A stretch of DNA of 64,000 bases from Sulfurimicrobium sp964552675 (GTDB lineage Bacteria; Pseudomonadota; Gammaproteobacteria; Burkholderiales; Sulfuricellaceae). Shown piece after piece: positions 25,753 to 36,200 of the stretch. The notes under the pieces were generated by a model that was given only the letters and a program-made list of their open reading frames with translations, made no database searches and was not told the DNA's origin. The position numbers and the translations under genes were made by a program. The stretch spans positions 65,416-129,415 of the forward strand of contig CAZKHJ010000005.1 of the NCBI GenBank assembly GCA_964552675.1, in the 5' to 3' direction. How positions within the stretch are numbered: position 1 is the stretch's first letter; each line of letters begins with the position of its first letter.

Positions 25753-26638
25753 TTGGCTTGATGAAATCCTGCGTTTGTTGGAGGCTTCCCCAGCCGTATT
25801 TATTATACTGGGCGGCATTTTAGGTTTGATGCTTGGTAGCTTCCTGAATGTGGTCATCCATCGCCTGCCCAGAATGATGGAACAGGAATGGCGCGAGCAG
25901 TGTGCTGCGCTGGATGCTGATTCGAGCCAGGCCCACGTGCCTGCGGGGCCGCGCTATAACCTGGTGGTTCCCCGCTCTGCCTGTCCTGGTTGTGGACATC
26001 AGATTCGTGCCATGGAAAATATCCCGGTTCTCAGCTATCTGATGTTGCGCGGTCGCTGTTCACAGTGTAAAGCCAGGATCAGCCCACGCTATCCCGCCGT
26101 TGAGGCGCTGACCGGGGGGCTCAGCGCTTTTGTGGCCTGGCATTTTGGCTTTGGCGCTTCGGCCCTGGCGGCTCTGGTCTTCATCTGGGCGCTGATTGCG
26201 TTGACTTTCATTGATTTCGATACCCATCTGCTGCCCGACAGCATTACCCAGCCGCTGCTATGGCTTGGGCTGCTGGTGAATTTCAGTGGCATGTTTACTG
26301 GCGGGCTTCAGTCTGCCGTCATCGGTGCAATAGCGGGTTATCTCACCTTGTGGAGCGTGTACTGGCTGTTCAAACTTACTACCGGAAAGGAAGGGATGGG
26401 CTTCGGCGATTTCAAGCTGCTCGCTGCCATTGGCGCCTGGCTGGGCTGGCAGATGCTGCCGCTCACCATTCTGCTGTCTTCTCTGGTTGGGGCGGTGGTC
26501 GGTATTGCCTTGATTCTCTTTGCCGGTCATGGCCGCCAAGTGCCGATTCCCTTTGGGCCTTATCTTGCGGGGGGCGGCCTGATAGCCTTGTTCTGGGGGC
26601 GTGAGATTACCCAGGCCTATCTCGGCGTGGCGCTATAG
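25709..26638 (+). CDS. pilD: Prepilin peptidase / N-methyltransferase PilD
   Basis: About 290-309 residues. It cleaves prepilins after Gly and methylates the new N terminus; the aspartate protease residues are seen in TFIDFDTHLLPD and GFGDFKLLAAIG, and a cytoplasmic zinc-binding pair of CxxC motifs is at CPGCGH and CSQCKA. The reading frame is open from ATG at 25709, which overlaps pilC by 44 bases; TTG codons at 25775-25778 fit the usual start better, and no strong ribosome site decides it. It would process the two prepilins in this window. Confidence 0.93.
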   Translation: MPCTCRFSRWAKWFNWLDEILRLLEASPAVFIILGGILGLMLGSFLNVVIHRLPRMMEQEWREQCAALDADSSQAHVPAGPRYNLVVPRSACPGCGHQIRAMENIPVLSYLMLRGRCSQCKARISPRYPAVEALTGGLSAFVAWHFGFGASALAALVFIWALIALTFIDFDTHLLPDSITQPLLWLGLLVNFSGMFTGGLQSAVIGAIAGYLTLWSVYWLFKLTTGKEGMGFGDFKLLAAIGAWLGWQMLPLTILLSSLVGAVVGIALILFAGHGRQVPIPFGPYLAGGGLIALFWGREITQAYLGVAL

Positions 26639-26647
26639 AAGGCTAAC

Positions 26648-27268
26648 ATGCTGGTCATTGGGCTCACCGGTGGCATTGGCTGTGGAAAAAGTACGGTTAC
26701 TGCTGCATTTTCCTGTCTGGGCGCCGCAGTTGTCGACACCGACCAGATCGCCCATCATCTTACAGCGCCGGGGCAGCCAGCTCTGGCAGCGATGCGTGAA
26801 CAATTCGGCGCAGATTGTTTCTCTCCTGATGGCAGCCTTGACCGTGTCCGGCTGCGTCGTCTGGTGTTTTCTGATCCGGCTGCCAAGCAAAAGCTGGAAA
26901 CCCTGCTCCACCCACTGATCCGGAATGAAGTCTGCCTTCGTCTGGGGGATGTGTCTGCTCCCTATGCCATTGTTGCCGTGCCGCTCCTGCTGGAAACCGG
27001 TGCTTATGACGAGGTGGTGCAACGGGTGCTGGTAGTGGATTGCAGTCCGGAACAGCAGGTGGCGCGAGTCATGAAACGCAGCGGGATGGAGGAAGAGGAA
27101 GTGCATGCCATTATGGCGCACCAAATCAGCCGTGCAGAACGTTTGTGTCGAGCGGACGACATTCTCGACAATCACGGCAGCCTGAGTGAATTGCAGGCAC
27201 AAGTGGAGCAACTGCACCGGCAATATCTTTCGCTTGCTGCGGTAAACGCCAAAAGTAAAGAATCCTAA
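26648..27268 (+). CDS. coaE: Dephospho-CoA kinase CoaE
   Basis: A 206-residue P-loop kinase that phosphorylates the 3' hydroxyl of dephospho-CoA in the last step of coenzyme A synthesis. It opens with the Walker A GGIGCGKST and has the family DTDQIAHHL and LHPLIR motifs. Its place after pilD is the common betaproteobacterial order. The stop overlaps the convergent protease gene by 4 bases. Confidence 0.96.
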   Translation: MLVIGLTGGIGCGKSTVTAAFSCLGAAVVDTDQIAHHLTAPGQPALAAMREQFGADCFSPDGSLDRVRLRRLVFSDPAAKQKLETLLHPLIRNEVCLRLGDVSAPYAIVAVPLLLETGAYDEVVQRVLVVDCSPEQQVARVMKRSGMEEEEVHAIMAHQISRAERLCRADDILDNHGSLSELQAQVEQLHRQYLSLAAVNAKSKES

Positions 27269-28701
27269 GGCTGTGCCTGTTTGCGTGTTTCTTTGTCGAG
27301 CTCGCGCAACTGGCGCAGGCGCGCCTCGGCGATGGAGGAGTGATAAAAATCGCTATCCTTGTACTTGAGCCCGATCTGTAACTGCTCGATGGCTTCGGCG
27401 ATATTGCCCCGTAAAAAGTAGGCTTCTGCCAACGCCATATGTTGTTGCAGAGGCTTGCCCAGGGCGGCATATATCTTGGCCTCAAGCTGGTGGAGGCGTG
27501 CATCGCCACTGCGCGTTTTCAGGGCGTTATTGACCAGATTGGATGCCTCGGCGGGGCGTGCAGCCTGCAACTGTGTCTCAGCACAAAGATAAATTAGGGC
27601 GCGGTATTGCGGGAAGCGCTTGAGCCCGTTGCGACAGCTTTCCAGCGTGGCGCTTGCCGGTCCCGTCGCAGATTTGATCTCTACTGCCAGCGTGTCAAAC
27701 ATTGGATGCTGCATGGCTGCGGTCTTGCGTGCCAGCCCCAGTTCTTTCTCTGCCCGGCCATAATCCTTGCTGCGCAGCAAGGCCACTGCCAGGCCGTAAT
27801 GCTGCGCGGCTTCACTGCTGAATTTTTTCTCTGCCAGCGCGGATTCGAATATCTTGACTGCTTGTGAGGACGGTTCCTGAGTTGCTTCGATCCGTGCTTT
27901 CACCAACTGGAAATCCAGACTGTCTCGTACCTGGCGGTAGGGTAGCGCTTCCACCCGGTTTTGTACGTCAGCGATACGTTCGGTCGTGAGCGGGTGAGTG
28001 CGCAGATAGACCGGCGCATTGTTTTCATACAGACGGCCATATTTTTGCATGCGCTCGAAAAAATCGGCCATGGCTCGTACATCGAAGCCGGATTGGGATA
28101 GGGTCTGCAAGCCGATGCGATCGGCTTCGCGTTCATGCTCGCGGGTGTAATCCAGCTGACTCTGGATACTGGTGGCCTGGACCGTGGCGATGGCCGCATT
28201 GGCTACCTGGGGGTTGGAGCGCGAGGCAAGAATAGCCACCGCCAGCGCGGCCAGGGAGGCCAGGGTGTTTTTCTGGCTGCCCGCAATGACTCGTGCCAGA
28301 TGGCGTTGCGTGACGTGAGCGATTTCATGGGCGAGCACGCTGGCGAGCTCCGATTCGCTTTGTGCCGAAAGAATCAGGCCGGTATGCACGCCGATAAATC
28401 CACCGGGCAGGGCAAAGGCATTGAGAGTATTGTCGTGCAGGATAAAAAATTCGAAATTGCGTGTGGCATCCTGGCTCTGGGCAACCAGGCGGGAGCCCAG
28501 AGCGTTGAGATAATCGGTGGTCTCGGCATCGTCGAATAGATCGCGGCTGGCGCGAATATCACTCATGATGGATTCGCCGATGCGGCGTTCCTGCTGTGCG
28601 GAAAACACGGCCTGGGAGGCTTCGCCCAGATCAGGCAGCTCGCTGGCCAGAGCGTGGGGGAACAGGAGAGCCAGCGAGAGCAGTAAGTAAATCAATTTCA
28701 T
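27265..28701 (-). CDS. BepA/YfgC-like periplasmic M48 metalloprotease with TPR repeats
   Basis: A 478-residue protein starting with a signal peptide (MKLIYLLLSLALLFPHALASE). The M48 zinc motif HEIAH (LAHEIAHVTQRHLA) at about residue 125 and a downstream Glu-containing EREADRIG segment identify the protease; from about residue 290 there are TPR-like helices (YGLAVALLRSKDYGRAEKEL). Family members maintain outer-membrane protein and lipopolysaccharide-transport assembly. Start ATG at 28701 is preferred over an upstream frame lacking a signal sequence. Confidence 0.9.
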   Translation of the reverse strand: MKLIYLLLSLALLFPHALASELPDLGEASQAVFSAQQERRIGESIMSDIRASRDLFDDAETTDYLNALGSRLVAQSQDATRNFEFFILHDNTLNAFALPGGFIGVHTGLILSAQSESELASVLAHEIAHVTQRHLARVIAGSQKNTLASLAALAVAILASRSNPQVANAAIATVQATSIQSQLDYTREHEREADRIGLQTLSQSGFDVRAMADFFERMQKYGRLYENNAPVYLRTHPLTTERIADVQNRVEALPYRQVRDSLDFQLVKARIEATQEPSSQAVKIFESALAEKKFSSEAAQHYGLAVALLRSKDYGRAEKELGLARKTAAMQHPMFDTLAVEIKSATGPASATLESCRNGLKRFPQYRALIYLCAETQLQAARPAEASNLVNNALKTRSGDARLHQLEAKIYAALGKPLQQHMALAEAYFLRGNIAEAIEQLQIGLKYKDSDFYHSSIAEARLRQLRELDKETRKQAQP

Positions 28702-28750
28702 GGTGCTATGATAACTGCTCCGCATAATAAGTTCACATCAAGGAGCTGTG

Positions 28751-29227
28751 GTGAGCCAATTCACTCATTTTGATGCCCAGGGTCAGGCACACATGGTAGA
28801 CGTGGGGGAGAAAGCCGAAACCCGACGTATTGCCCGCGCCTCTGGCGAGATCCGTATGCAGCCGGAAACACTGCAATTGATCCTGACCGGCGAAGCCAAA
28901 AAAGGCGACGTGCTCGGTGTTGCGCGTATTGCCGCGATCCAGGGTGCCAAGCGCACCTCCGAGTTGATTCCGTTATGCCATCCGCTGGCTCTTACCAGGG
29001 TTGCGGTGGAGTTCAATATAGATCAGCCCCATGCCGCCATCTCATGCCAGGCGACAGCGGAAACGCTGGGACGCACCGGCGTGGAAATGGAAGCGCTGAG
29101 CGCTGTTACGGTCGGGCTGCTGACCATCTATGACATGTGTAAGGCGGTAGACCGGGGCATGCAGATTGGCGCTATCCGCCTGCTGGAAAAAGAGGGCGGC
29201 AAGTCGGGGCACTGGCGCGTGGATTAA
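28751..29227 (+). CDS. moaC: Cyclic pyranopterin monophosphate synthase MoaC
   Basis: A 158-residue enzyme of molybdenum-cofactor synthesis, converting the MoaA product to cyclic pyranopterin phosphate. Conserved residues are visible in IPLCHPLALT, GVEMEALSAVTVGLLTIYDMCKA and a C-terminal LLEKEGGKSG. GTG at 28751 is preferred over 28748 because AGGAG then has a proper spacing. It supplies Moco that SoeA would need. The last base of its stop codon TAA forms part of a 3-base target duplication of the element downstream. Confidence 0.96.
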   Translation: MSQFTHFDAQGQAHMVDVGEKAETRRIARASGEIRMQPETLQLILTGEAKKGDVLGVARIAAIQGAKRTSELIPLCHPLALTRVAVEFNIDQPHAAISCQATAETLGRTGVEMEALSAVTVGLLTIYDMCKAVDRGMQIGAIRLLEKEGGKSGHWRVD

Positions 29228-29494
29228 GAGCCTATTTCAGTAGGTTTCATACCTCGCGCCAGCATCATTCAAGGTGTAGTGCTAGGCGCGAGGGGCGTGG
29301 CCTGGTTGTTCCAGGCAAGCCGCGAGCAACAACGCAATGCACCTTGAATGATACTGGCCCTCCGGGTTGAGGCCAGAAAGCGCGTCTGCGGCGTCGCGGG
29401 CCTTGCCAAGGGAATGACCATTGGCAAGGCCCGCTTCTTGCAGCCATCACTTTCTGGCCTCAACGCGAGGCATGAAACCTACTGAAATAGGCTC
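29228..29494. mobile_element. Palindromic miniature element (MITE-like) with TAA target duplication
   Basis: A 267-bp non-coding insertion between the moaC stop and the next start. Its ends are near-perfect 32-bp inverted repeats when the flanking A/T is included (29227-29258 pairs with 29464-29495, one mismatch). Inside are nested palindromes: 29259-29282 with 29334-29357 (24 bases, three mismatches), 29367-29380 with 29450-29463 (14 perfect) and 29396-29409 with 29421-29434 (14 perfect). Directly outside, TAA occurs on both sides (29225-29227 and 29495-29497), consistent with a 3-bp TNA-type duplication as in some IS5-group elements. It has no open reading frame. It could instead be a cis-acting RNA. 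Confidence 0.75.
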
Positions 29495-29498
29495 TAAC

Positions 29499-32400
29499 AT
29501 GAAGCGCTACGGCAATTTTCTTGCGGCGGGCATCCTTCTTCTCGGCCTGATCCTCACTGCCCTGGGGTGGTATTTCGCCAGCGTTATGGTCAAGCGTGAT
29601 ACCCAAAGCAATTTTGATTACCGCATGGCACAGGCGACGCAAGCCCTGAACCATCGGCTTGCTTCCTATACAGAGGTTCTGAAAGGGCTGCAGGGCTATT
29701 TTTATGGTTCTGAAAGCGTTGGCCGTGCCGATTTCCGCCTTTATCTTTCGCGTCTTGACCTGCAGCACAGTTATCCGGGATTCCGGGTAATAGGCTATGC
29801 TCCGCGCGTGGCGCCGAGCGCTCTTCCCCAGCTGGAGGAAACAGTGCGCCGGGACAAGGCGCTCGATCCCAATGGCTACCCGCATTTCAATATCCGCCCC
29901 GGCGGCGAGCGTGCAGAACATTTCCCGATTATTTACGTTGATCCCATGGCGGGCAATGAGAAGGCCTTCGGCTTCGATTTCAGCGGCGAAGCCGAGCGTT
30001 ATGCCGCTCTGCAGCGTGCCCGCGACAGTGGCTTGCCTGCGGCTACAGGCAGCATCACCCTGGTGCAGGACGATGCCGGGCGCGCCGGCTTTCTAATCAT
30101 GCTGCCTCTCTATCGTTCCGGTATGTTGGCCCTGACTGTCGAGCAGCGCCGTGCCGCATTTCTGGGGGTGGTCTATGCTGCCTTCGTGGTAGACGATCTG
30201 ATGCAGGGCGTATTCATCAACGAACTGATGCAGCAGAACAGGCTGGCCATTTTCGACATTGGCTTGGCCAATTCAGGCACGTTTGGAGAGAAGAAGAAAA
30301 TATTCGACAGTTTTGACCTGTCGGAGAAATTCGAACTCGATCCACGGTGGACAATCGAAAAAAATCTGGAAGTGGGTGGCCGGCAATGGCTGCTGGAATA
30401 TCGTGCGGGCCGAAAGAACGCGGGTTTTGGCGAAATCTTTCCTCTTCTGGTGCTGTTTGTCGGATTGAGTGTAAGCCTGCTTACTTTCGGCGTGATGCGT
30501 GCCCTTGTTACGGCCCGCAGCCGTGCCCAGAGCATGGCGGAAAATATGACGCAGGAGTTGCGCACGAGCGAAGTCCGCACCCGCACAATCCTGGATAGCG
30601 TGCTGGACGGTATCATTACCATCAATGAGCGGGGGGTCGTTGAAACCTTCAGCCCTTCGGCAGAGAAAATTTTCGGCTATAAGGCACATGAAGTCGTCGG
30701 AGAAAACATCAACATGCTCATGCCGGAGCCCTATCACAGTGCCCATGACGGGTATCTGCGCAATTACATCAACACGGGGCAGCGAAAAGTGATCGGAATT
30801 GGGCGCGAAGTCAGCGGCCGCCGTAAGGATGGCCGCATTTTTCCGATGGATCTGGCTGTCACCGAGATGGTGCTGAACGGACAGCGCATGTTTACCGGCA
30901 TCGTGCGCGACATTACTGAGCGCAAGCGTAGCGAGGCGGCATTGCTGGAAACCATGACCTTGCAGCACGCCATTCTCAATAGTGCCAATTACAGCATTAT
31001 CTCGACCGATCATGCGGGCATCATCCTGACCTTCAACGCGGCCGCAGAGCACATGCTGGGCTATCGTGCAGAAGAGGTGGTTGGCAAGCTCACCCCGGCC
31101 ATCCTGCACGACCCTCAGGAAGTTGTGAAACGTGCCCAGACCTTATCGTATGAGCTTGGCCGGGAAATCAAACCCGGCTTTGAGGTATTCGTTGCCAAAG
31201 CCATTCTGGGCAATACCGACGAAAACGAATGGTCTTACATTCGCAAGGATGGCAGCCGCTTTCCGGTCATGCTCTCGGTGACGGCCCTGCGTGATCAGGA
31301 TGGGAAGATCAGCGGTTTTCTTGGTATCGGACAGGATATTACCGAGCGCAAGCAAATCGAGCGCATGAAGAACGAGTTCGTTTCCACGGTAAGTCACGAA
31401 TTGCGCACGCCGTTGACGTCCATCCGTGGCTCGCTGGGGTTGATCGCCGGTGGTGTGACGGGAGAAATTCCGGCCCAGGCCAGAATGCTGGTGGATATCG
31501 CCCATAACAATGCAGAGCGGCTGGTGCGCCTGATCAACGATATTCTCGATGTGGAAAAAATCGAGTCCGGCAAGCTAGAGTTCCACAACCGGAATCTGGA
31601 TTTGATGCCGCTGGTGGGGCAGGCCCTCTCCGACAACCAGGCCTATGGCACGCAACTGGGCGTGACTTTTACCCTGAGCCAGCGTGTGAGCGAAGCCTGG
31701 GTATACGGCGATAGCGATCGTTTGTTGCAGGTGATGGCCAATCTGCTTTCCAATGCGGCAAAATTTTCTCCTCGCGGTGCAACAGTCAGTGTGATGGCTA
31801 CTCAGTCCCAGCCGGGATGGGTCCGGGTGGCGGTGCAGGACCACGGGCCGGGTATTCCGCCCGAATTCCATGCCCGGATATTTGAGAAATTTGCCCAGGC
31901 AGACTCATCGGATACGCGTCAGAAAGGGGGGACTGGCCTGGGGCTCAGCATCAGCCGGGCGCTAGTGGAAAAAATGAACGGCTTCATCGGTTTTGACAGC
32001 ACCCCCGGTGTGGGCACAACTTTCTACTTCGAGCTTCCCCTGCAACGGCAACAGGTTTCTGAAATCACCCCGCTGACTGTCTCTGCCCTGCCTCGCGTGC
32101 TGGTCTGCGAGGATGACCAGGATATCGCCACCCTGCTGTGCCTTATGCTTGAAGGCGGTGGGTTTGCCTGTGAGGTGGCCCATGATGCAGTCCAGGCCAA
32201 GACTCTGCTGGGCACCAAAAAGTTTGATGCCATGACGCTGGACTTGTCCATGCCCGGGCAGGATGGCCTTTCCCTGGTGCGTGAATTGCGGGGGCAGGAA
32301 TCTACACGTCAGCTGCCTATCGTGGTGGTGTCAGCGCGAGCCCATGAAGGCCGGCTGGAATTGGAGGGGGCCAGTTTTGCCGTGAGTGACTGGCTCAGCA

Positions 32401-32819
32401 AGCCGATCGAACCGGAGCGACTGCTTGCCGCATTGCAGAATGCAACCCATGCTTCTCACGATGCATTGCCTGCTATCCTGCATGTCGAGGATGATTCCGG
32501 CATCCTCCAGGTCGTTGCTACCCTGCTATCCGGGCAAGCGCTGGTGGTGGCCGCCCACAATCTGGCAGCGGCCCGTGAAACACTGGCCCGGCAGCGCTTT
32601 GACCTGGTGATTCTCGATATCAACCTGCCGGATGGCTCGGGACTGGATTTGCTGCCGCTACTGTCAGCCAGTATGCCTGCCATGCCGGTACTGATTTTTT
32701 CTGCCCAGGAAGTAGAGGGTGGCATAGCGCATGAAATTACCTCTGCTCTGGTCAAATCGCGCACCAGTAACGAAAAATTGCTGGAAACCATTCGTGCTCT
32801 GGCGCAGCCGCAAAAATGA
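29499..32819 (+). CDS. Hybrid sensor histidine kinase CHASE-PAS-PAS-HisKA-HATPase-REC-REC
   Basis: A 1106-residue protein. Transmembrane helix at 8-28, a periplasmic CHASE domain to about 300, a second helix near 315-335, PAS1 at about 360-475, PAS2 at 485-620, the dimerisation domain with phosphorylated His633 (VSHELRTPLT), HATPase with the G boxes at 780-845, REC1 with Asp915 and REC2 with Asp1040. PAS1 carries His416 (AHDGYL) and Arg436 (GIGREV) at the positions of FixL haem-contact residues. Start ATG at 29499 lies four bases after the palindromic element; the upstream open frame is element sequence and was rejected. It heads the phosphorelay cluster. Confidence 0.9.
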   Translation: MKRYGNFLAAGILLLGLILTALGWYFASVMVKRDTQSNFDYRMAQATQALNHRLASYTEVLKGLQGYFYGSESVGRADFRLYLSRLDLQHSYPGFRVIGYAPRVAPSALPQLEETVRRDKALDPNGYPHFNIRPGGERAEHFPIIYVDPMAGNEKAFGFDFSGEAERYAALQRARDSGLPAATGSITLVQDDAGRAGFLIMLPLYRSGMLALTVEQRRAAFLGVVYAAFVVDDLMQGVFINELMQQNRLAIFDIGLANSGTFGEKKKIFDSFDLSEKFELDPRWTIEKNLEVGGRQWLLEYRAGRKNAGFGEIFPLLVLFVGLSVSLLTFGVMRALVTARSRAQSMAENMTQELRTSEVRTRTILDSVLDGIITINERGVVETFSPSAEKIFGYKAHEVVGENINMLMPEPYHSAHDGYLRNYINTGQRKVIGIGREVSGRRKDGRIFPMDLAVTEMVLNGQRMFTGIVRDITERKRSEAALLETMTLQHAILNSANYSIISTDHAGIILTFNAAAEHMLGYRAEEVVGKLTPAILHDPQEVVKRAQTLSYELGREIKPGFEVFVAKAILGNTDENEWSYIRKDGSRFPVMLSVTALRDQDGKISGFLGIGQDITERKQIERMKNEFVSTVSHELRTPLTSIRGSLGLIAGGVTGEIPAQARMLVDIAHNNAERLVRLINDILDVEKIESGKLEFHNRNLDLMPLVGQALSDNQAYGTQLGVTFTLSQRVSEAWVYGDSDRLLQVMANLLSNAAKFSPRGATVSVMATQSQPGWVRVAVQDHGPGIPPEFHARIFEKFAQADSSDTRQKGGTGLGLSISRALVEKMNGFIGFDSTPGVGTTFYFELPLQRQQVSEITPLTVSALPRVLVCEDDQDIATLLCLMLEGGGFACEVAHDAVQAKTLLGTKKFDAMTLDLSMPGQDGLSLVRELRGQESTRQLPIVVVSARAHEGRLELEGASFAVSDWLSKPIEPERLLAALQNATHASHDALPAILHVEDDSGILQVVATLLSGQALVVAAHNLAAARETLARQRFDLVILDINLPDGSGLDLLPLLSASMPAMPVLIFSAQEVEGGIAHEITSALVKSRTSNEKLLETIRALAQPQK

Positions 32820-32864
32820 TTTTTATGGCAAGATTCATTATCGCGCCTTGATAAGGATAAATAT

Positions 32865-33254
32865 ATGACTGCCGCGCTTTCCCGCATTCTCTACGTTGAA
32901 GATGAGCCTGATATTCAAGCGGTGGCTAAACTGGCGCTGGAAGCCATCGGCGGTTTTACGGTGGAAATCTGCAGCAGTGGACAGGAAGCGCTTGACCGGG
33001 CTCCGGCCTGGGCGCCGCAACTGATCCTGCTGGATGTCATGATGCCGGGCATGGACGGCCCGACTACCATGAGAAAGTTGCGTGAACTCCCCGGTCTGAG
33101 CGCAACCCCGGTGATTTTCATGACCGCCAAGGTACAGCCGCCGGAAGTGCTCGAATACAAGGCCATGGGGGCGCTGGACGTGATCCCCAAGCCGTTTGAC
33201 CCGATGTTGCTGGCAGCTACGGTGAGCAGCATCTGGAACCGGGAATATGGCTGA
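32865..33254 (+). CDS. Single-domain response regulator
   Basis: A 129-residue receiver domain with phospho-acceptor Asp57 (LILLDVMMPGMDG), acidic pocket EDE at 12-14 and the Lys of KPF near 108. No output domain, so it acts as a relay between the neighbouring kinase and Hpt proteins, like CheY/Spo0F. The 3' end overlaps the next gene by 8 bases, implying coupling. Confidence 0.92.
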   Translation: MTAALSRILYVEDEPDIQAVAKLALEAIGGFTVEICSSGQEALDRAPAWAPQLILLDVMMPGMDGPTTMRKLRELPGLSATPVIFMTAKVQPPEVLEYKAMGALDVIPKPFDPMLLAATVSSIWNREYG

Positions 33255-36200
33255 GATTGCGCCGGATATTCGCGAACGTCTTGCGGCATTGCGGCAGGAA
33301 TACCTGCGCCAGTTACCAGAAAAAATTCGTCAACTGCGGCAGGGATGGACCCTGCATCTTGCCAGTGGAGAGAACCCCTCCCACCTCGTTGTCCTGCACC
33401 GCCAGGTTCATAGTCTGGCGGGATCGGGCGCAACTTTTGGCTGTGATGGAATAAGCCAGGCAGCGCGGCATTTCGAGGTATTCATCAAGCATCTCCTGGA
33501 TAATGGATGGGAGCCTTCGCCTACTCAGCAGGAGCAGGCGCGTGCCTATCTCACTGCAATCGAGATCGCGCTGGATCAGGTCCAGCAGAAATTGCCCAGG
33601 GCTGGCCGTATGCAGGCCGTTCCGGAGGTGGATGTCAGGATTCCGGATGACCATGCCGCCAGGCTGGTATTCCTGGTGGATGACGATGCCTGTTTTGTCG
33701 CACAGCTGGAAACACAGCTGCGCCAGTATGGCTATGAGGCGCGGGTATTTACCGGGCTGGAGGAGGTGTACCGGGCGGTGGATGTGGATACGCCTCTGGC
33801 AATCATCATGGATATGGTTTTTCCTGAGGGCGAGCTGGCGGGTGCCCAGGCCATCAGGCAGATCAATGACCAGCGCGCAAAACCGATCCCGGTCATTTTC
33901 ATGTCGGTGCGCGATGATTTTGCATCGCGCCTCACTGCGGTGCGCTCGGGCAGCACCCATTATTTCACCAAGCCGCTGGATATCCCGCGCCTGATTCATA
34001 CCCTGGATGATCTGATATCGAGCCGCCCGCGTGATCCTTACCGCGTTCTGGTGGTGGATGACGATCCTGAACTGGCTGCGGCTTACAAACTTCATCTTGA
34101 GGGCGTGGGGGTTGTCGCCGCAGTGGTGAACAACCCGCTTGATGCCGTCGCCGCGCTGCATGATTTCAGACCAGATCTGCTGCTGGTGGATGTGTATATG
34201 CCCGGTTGTAGCGGTATGGAACTGGCTGCGGTGATTCGGCAGCAGGATAGCCATGCCATCCTGCCAATAGTGTTTCTTTCCACTGAAACCGACCTTGGGC
34301 GCCAGCTGATGGCAATCAATCTGGGGGGCGATGATTTTCTTACCAAACCGGTGGAGCCGTGGCATCTGGTTCGCTCAGTGCTGGCACGCGCCAGACGTTC
34401 GCGTGATTTACGCCTGTCCAGCGAGCGCCAGAACCGGCTGATGCATGAGCTGGAATACCAGAAATTCGCCCTGGACCAGCATGCCATCGTGAGCATTGCC
34501 GATGCTGCCGGCAGGATTACCTATACCAACCACAAATTCAGCGAAATCAGCCAGTATTCCGAGCAGGAACTGCTTGGGAAGAATCACCGCATCCTCAACT
34601 CCGGTTACCATGAACCAGCGTTTTTCCGGCAGATGTGGGAAACCATCTCCACTGGCAGGGTATGGCAGGGCGAAATCCGTAACCGCAGCAAGAATGGCCG
34701 CTACTACTGGGTAGGAACCACCATTGTGCCTTTTCTCGACGAGGCGGGAAAACCCTACCAGTATATTTCGATCCGCACCGAGATTACCCGGATCAAGGAA
34801 ACCGAAGAACGCTTCCGGCATGGCCAGGTCTACGCCAATATTGGCACCTGGGACTGGGATATCCAGAGCGGTGAGTTGTTCTGGTCGGAGCGCATCGGGC
34901 CATTGTTCGGCTACGCCGAAGGAGAACTGGAAACCAGTTATGCAAACTTTCTGGCCGCGATTCACCCCGAGGATCGCCAGTATGTGGTGGATTCAGTCAA
35001 CGCCTGCGTCGAGCATGGCGCGGAGTACAATATCGAGCACCGCGTGGTATGGCCTGATGGCGCCATCGTCTGGCTCAAGGAAACCGGCAACGTGGTGCGT
35101 GATGCAAACGGCAAGGCATTGCGCATGCTGGGCGTGGTGCAGGATATTACGCCACGCAAGCAGGCTGAGGAGGAGGTGCTGCATGCGCGCGACGAGGCCG
35201 AGCGCGCCAACCAGGCAAAGTCCGAATTCCTGGCGCGCATGAGCCATGAATTGCGCACCCCGCTCAACGCCATCCTGGGTTTCGGCCAGTTGCTGGAATC
35301 TGACCCGGCGGCACCATTGAGCGTTTCACAGCTCGAAAACGTCGAGCTGATACTCAAGGCGGGCTGGCATCTGCTGGCGCTGATCAATGAGGTGCTGGAT
35401 CTGGCCAAAATCGAGGCCGGCAATATCGACATGTCGATCGAGGATGTCGGCATGAGCGAAGTGCTGGAAGAGTGCCTGTCCATCATCAGTCCCCTGGCGG
35501 AGCAGCGCAACGTCCAGGTGGTCGGTGCCTCGTGCGATTCATTATCCTGTGTGGTTCATGCCGACCGGGTACGCCTGAAACAGGTGCTGCTTAATCTGCT
35601 ATCCAACGCCATCAAATACAATTGTGATGGCGGAAGCGTTACGCTGGCATACCAGACCTCCATGCCAGGGCGGCTGCGTATCAGCGTTGCCGATACCGGT
35701 GTCGGACTCACGCCAGAACAGCAGAAAAACCTGTTTCAGCCTTTCAACCGCCTTGGCGCGGAGCATGGCGAGGAGCAGGGAACCGGCATCGGACTCATCA
35801 TTGCCCGCCACATGGTTGAGTTGATGGGGGGCTGTGTCGGTGTGGAGAGTGAGCCGGGCAGGGGCAGCACCTTCTGGATCGAGCTCAACCTGGGTCATAG
35901 CCTGCGTCCGGCGACAGCCGGGGAACAGGTTGTTCCCGCCGTACCTGTGCCGGAAATCGGTGCTCACCACTGCGTGCTGTATATCGAGGATAATCCGGCC
36001 AATCTCAAACTGGTGGCGCGGATATTGACCCGGCGCATGGATCTTGACCTTATCACTGCCCATACTGGCGAGCTGGGGCTGGAACTGGCGCGCCATCGTC
36101 GTCCCGAGCTGATTATTCTGGATATCAACCTGCCTGGCATGGATGGCATCGAACTGCGCGGCCGGTTGCGCCTGTACGAGGAAACCCGGGATATTCCGGT

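Noticed and set aside
29227..29495. The palindromic element as a simple rho-independent terminator of moaC
   Set aside because: It has no T tract and is far larger and more complex than a terminator; the flanking TAA repeats fit an insertion better.
29421..29498. Earlier start for the CHASE hybrid kinase
   Set aside because: The extra codons lie inside the palindromic element and do not resemble a kinase N terminus. The ATG at 29499 directly precedes a transmembrane helix.
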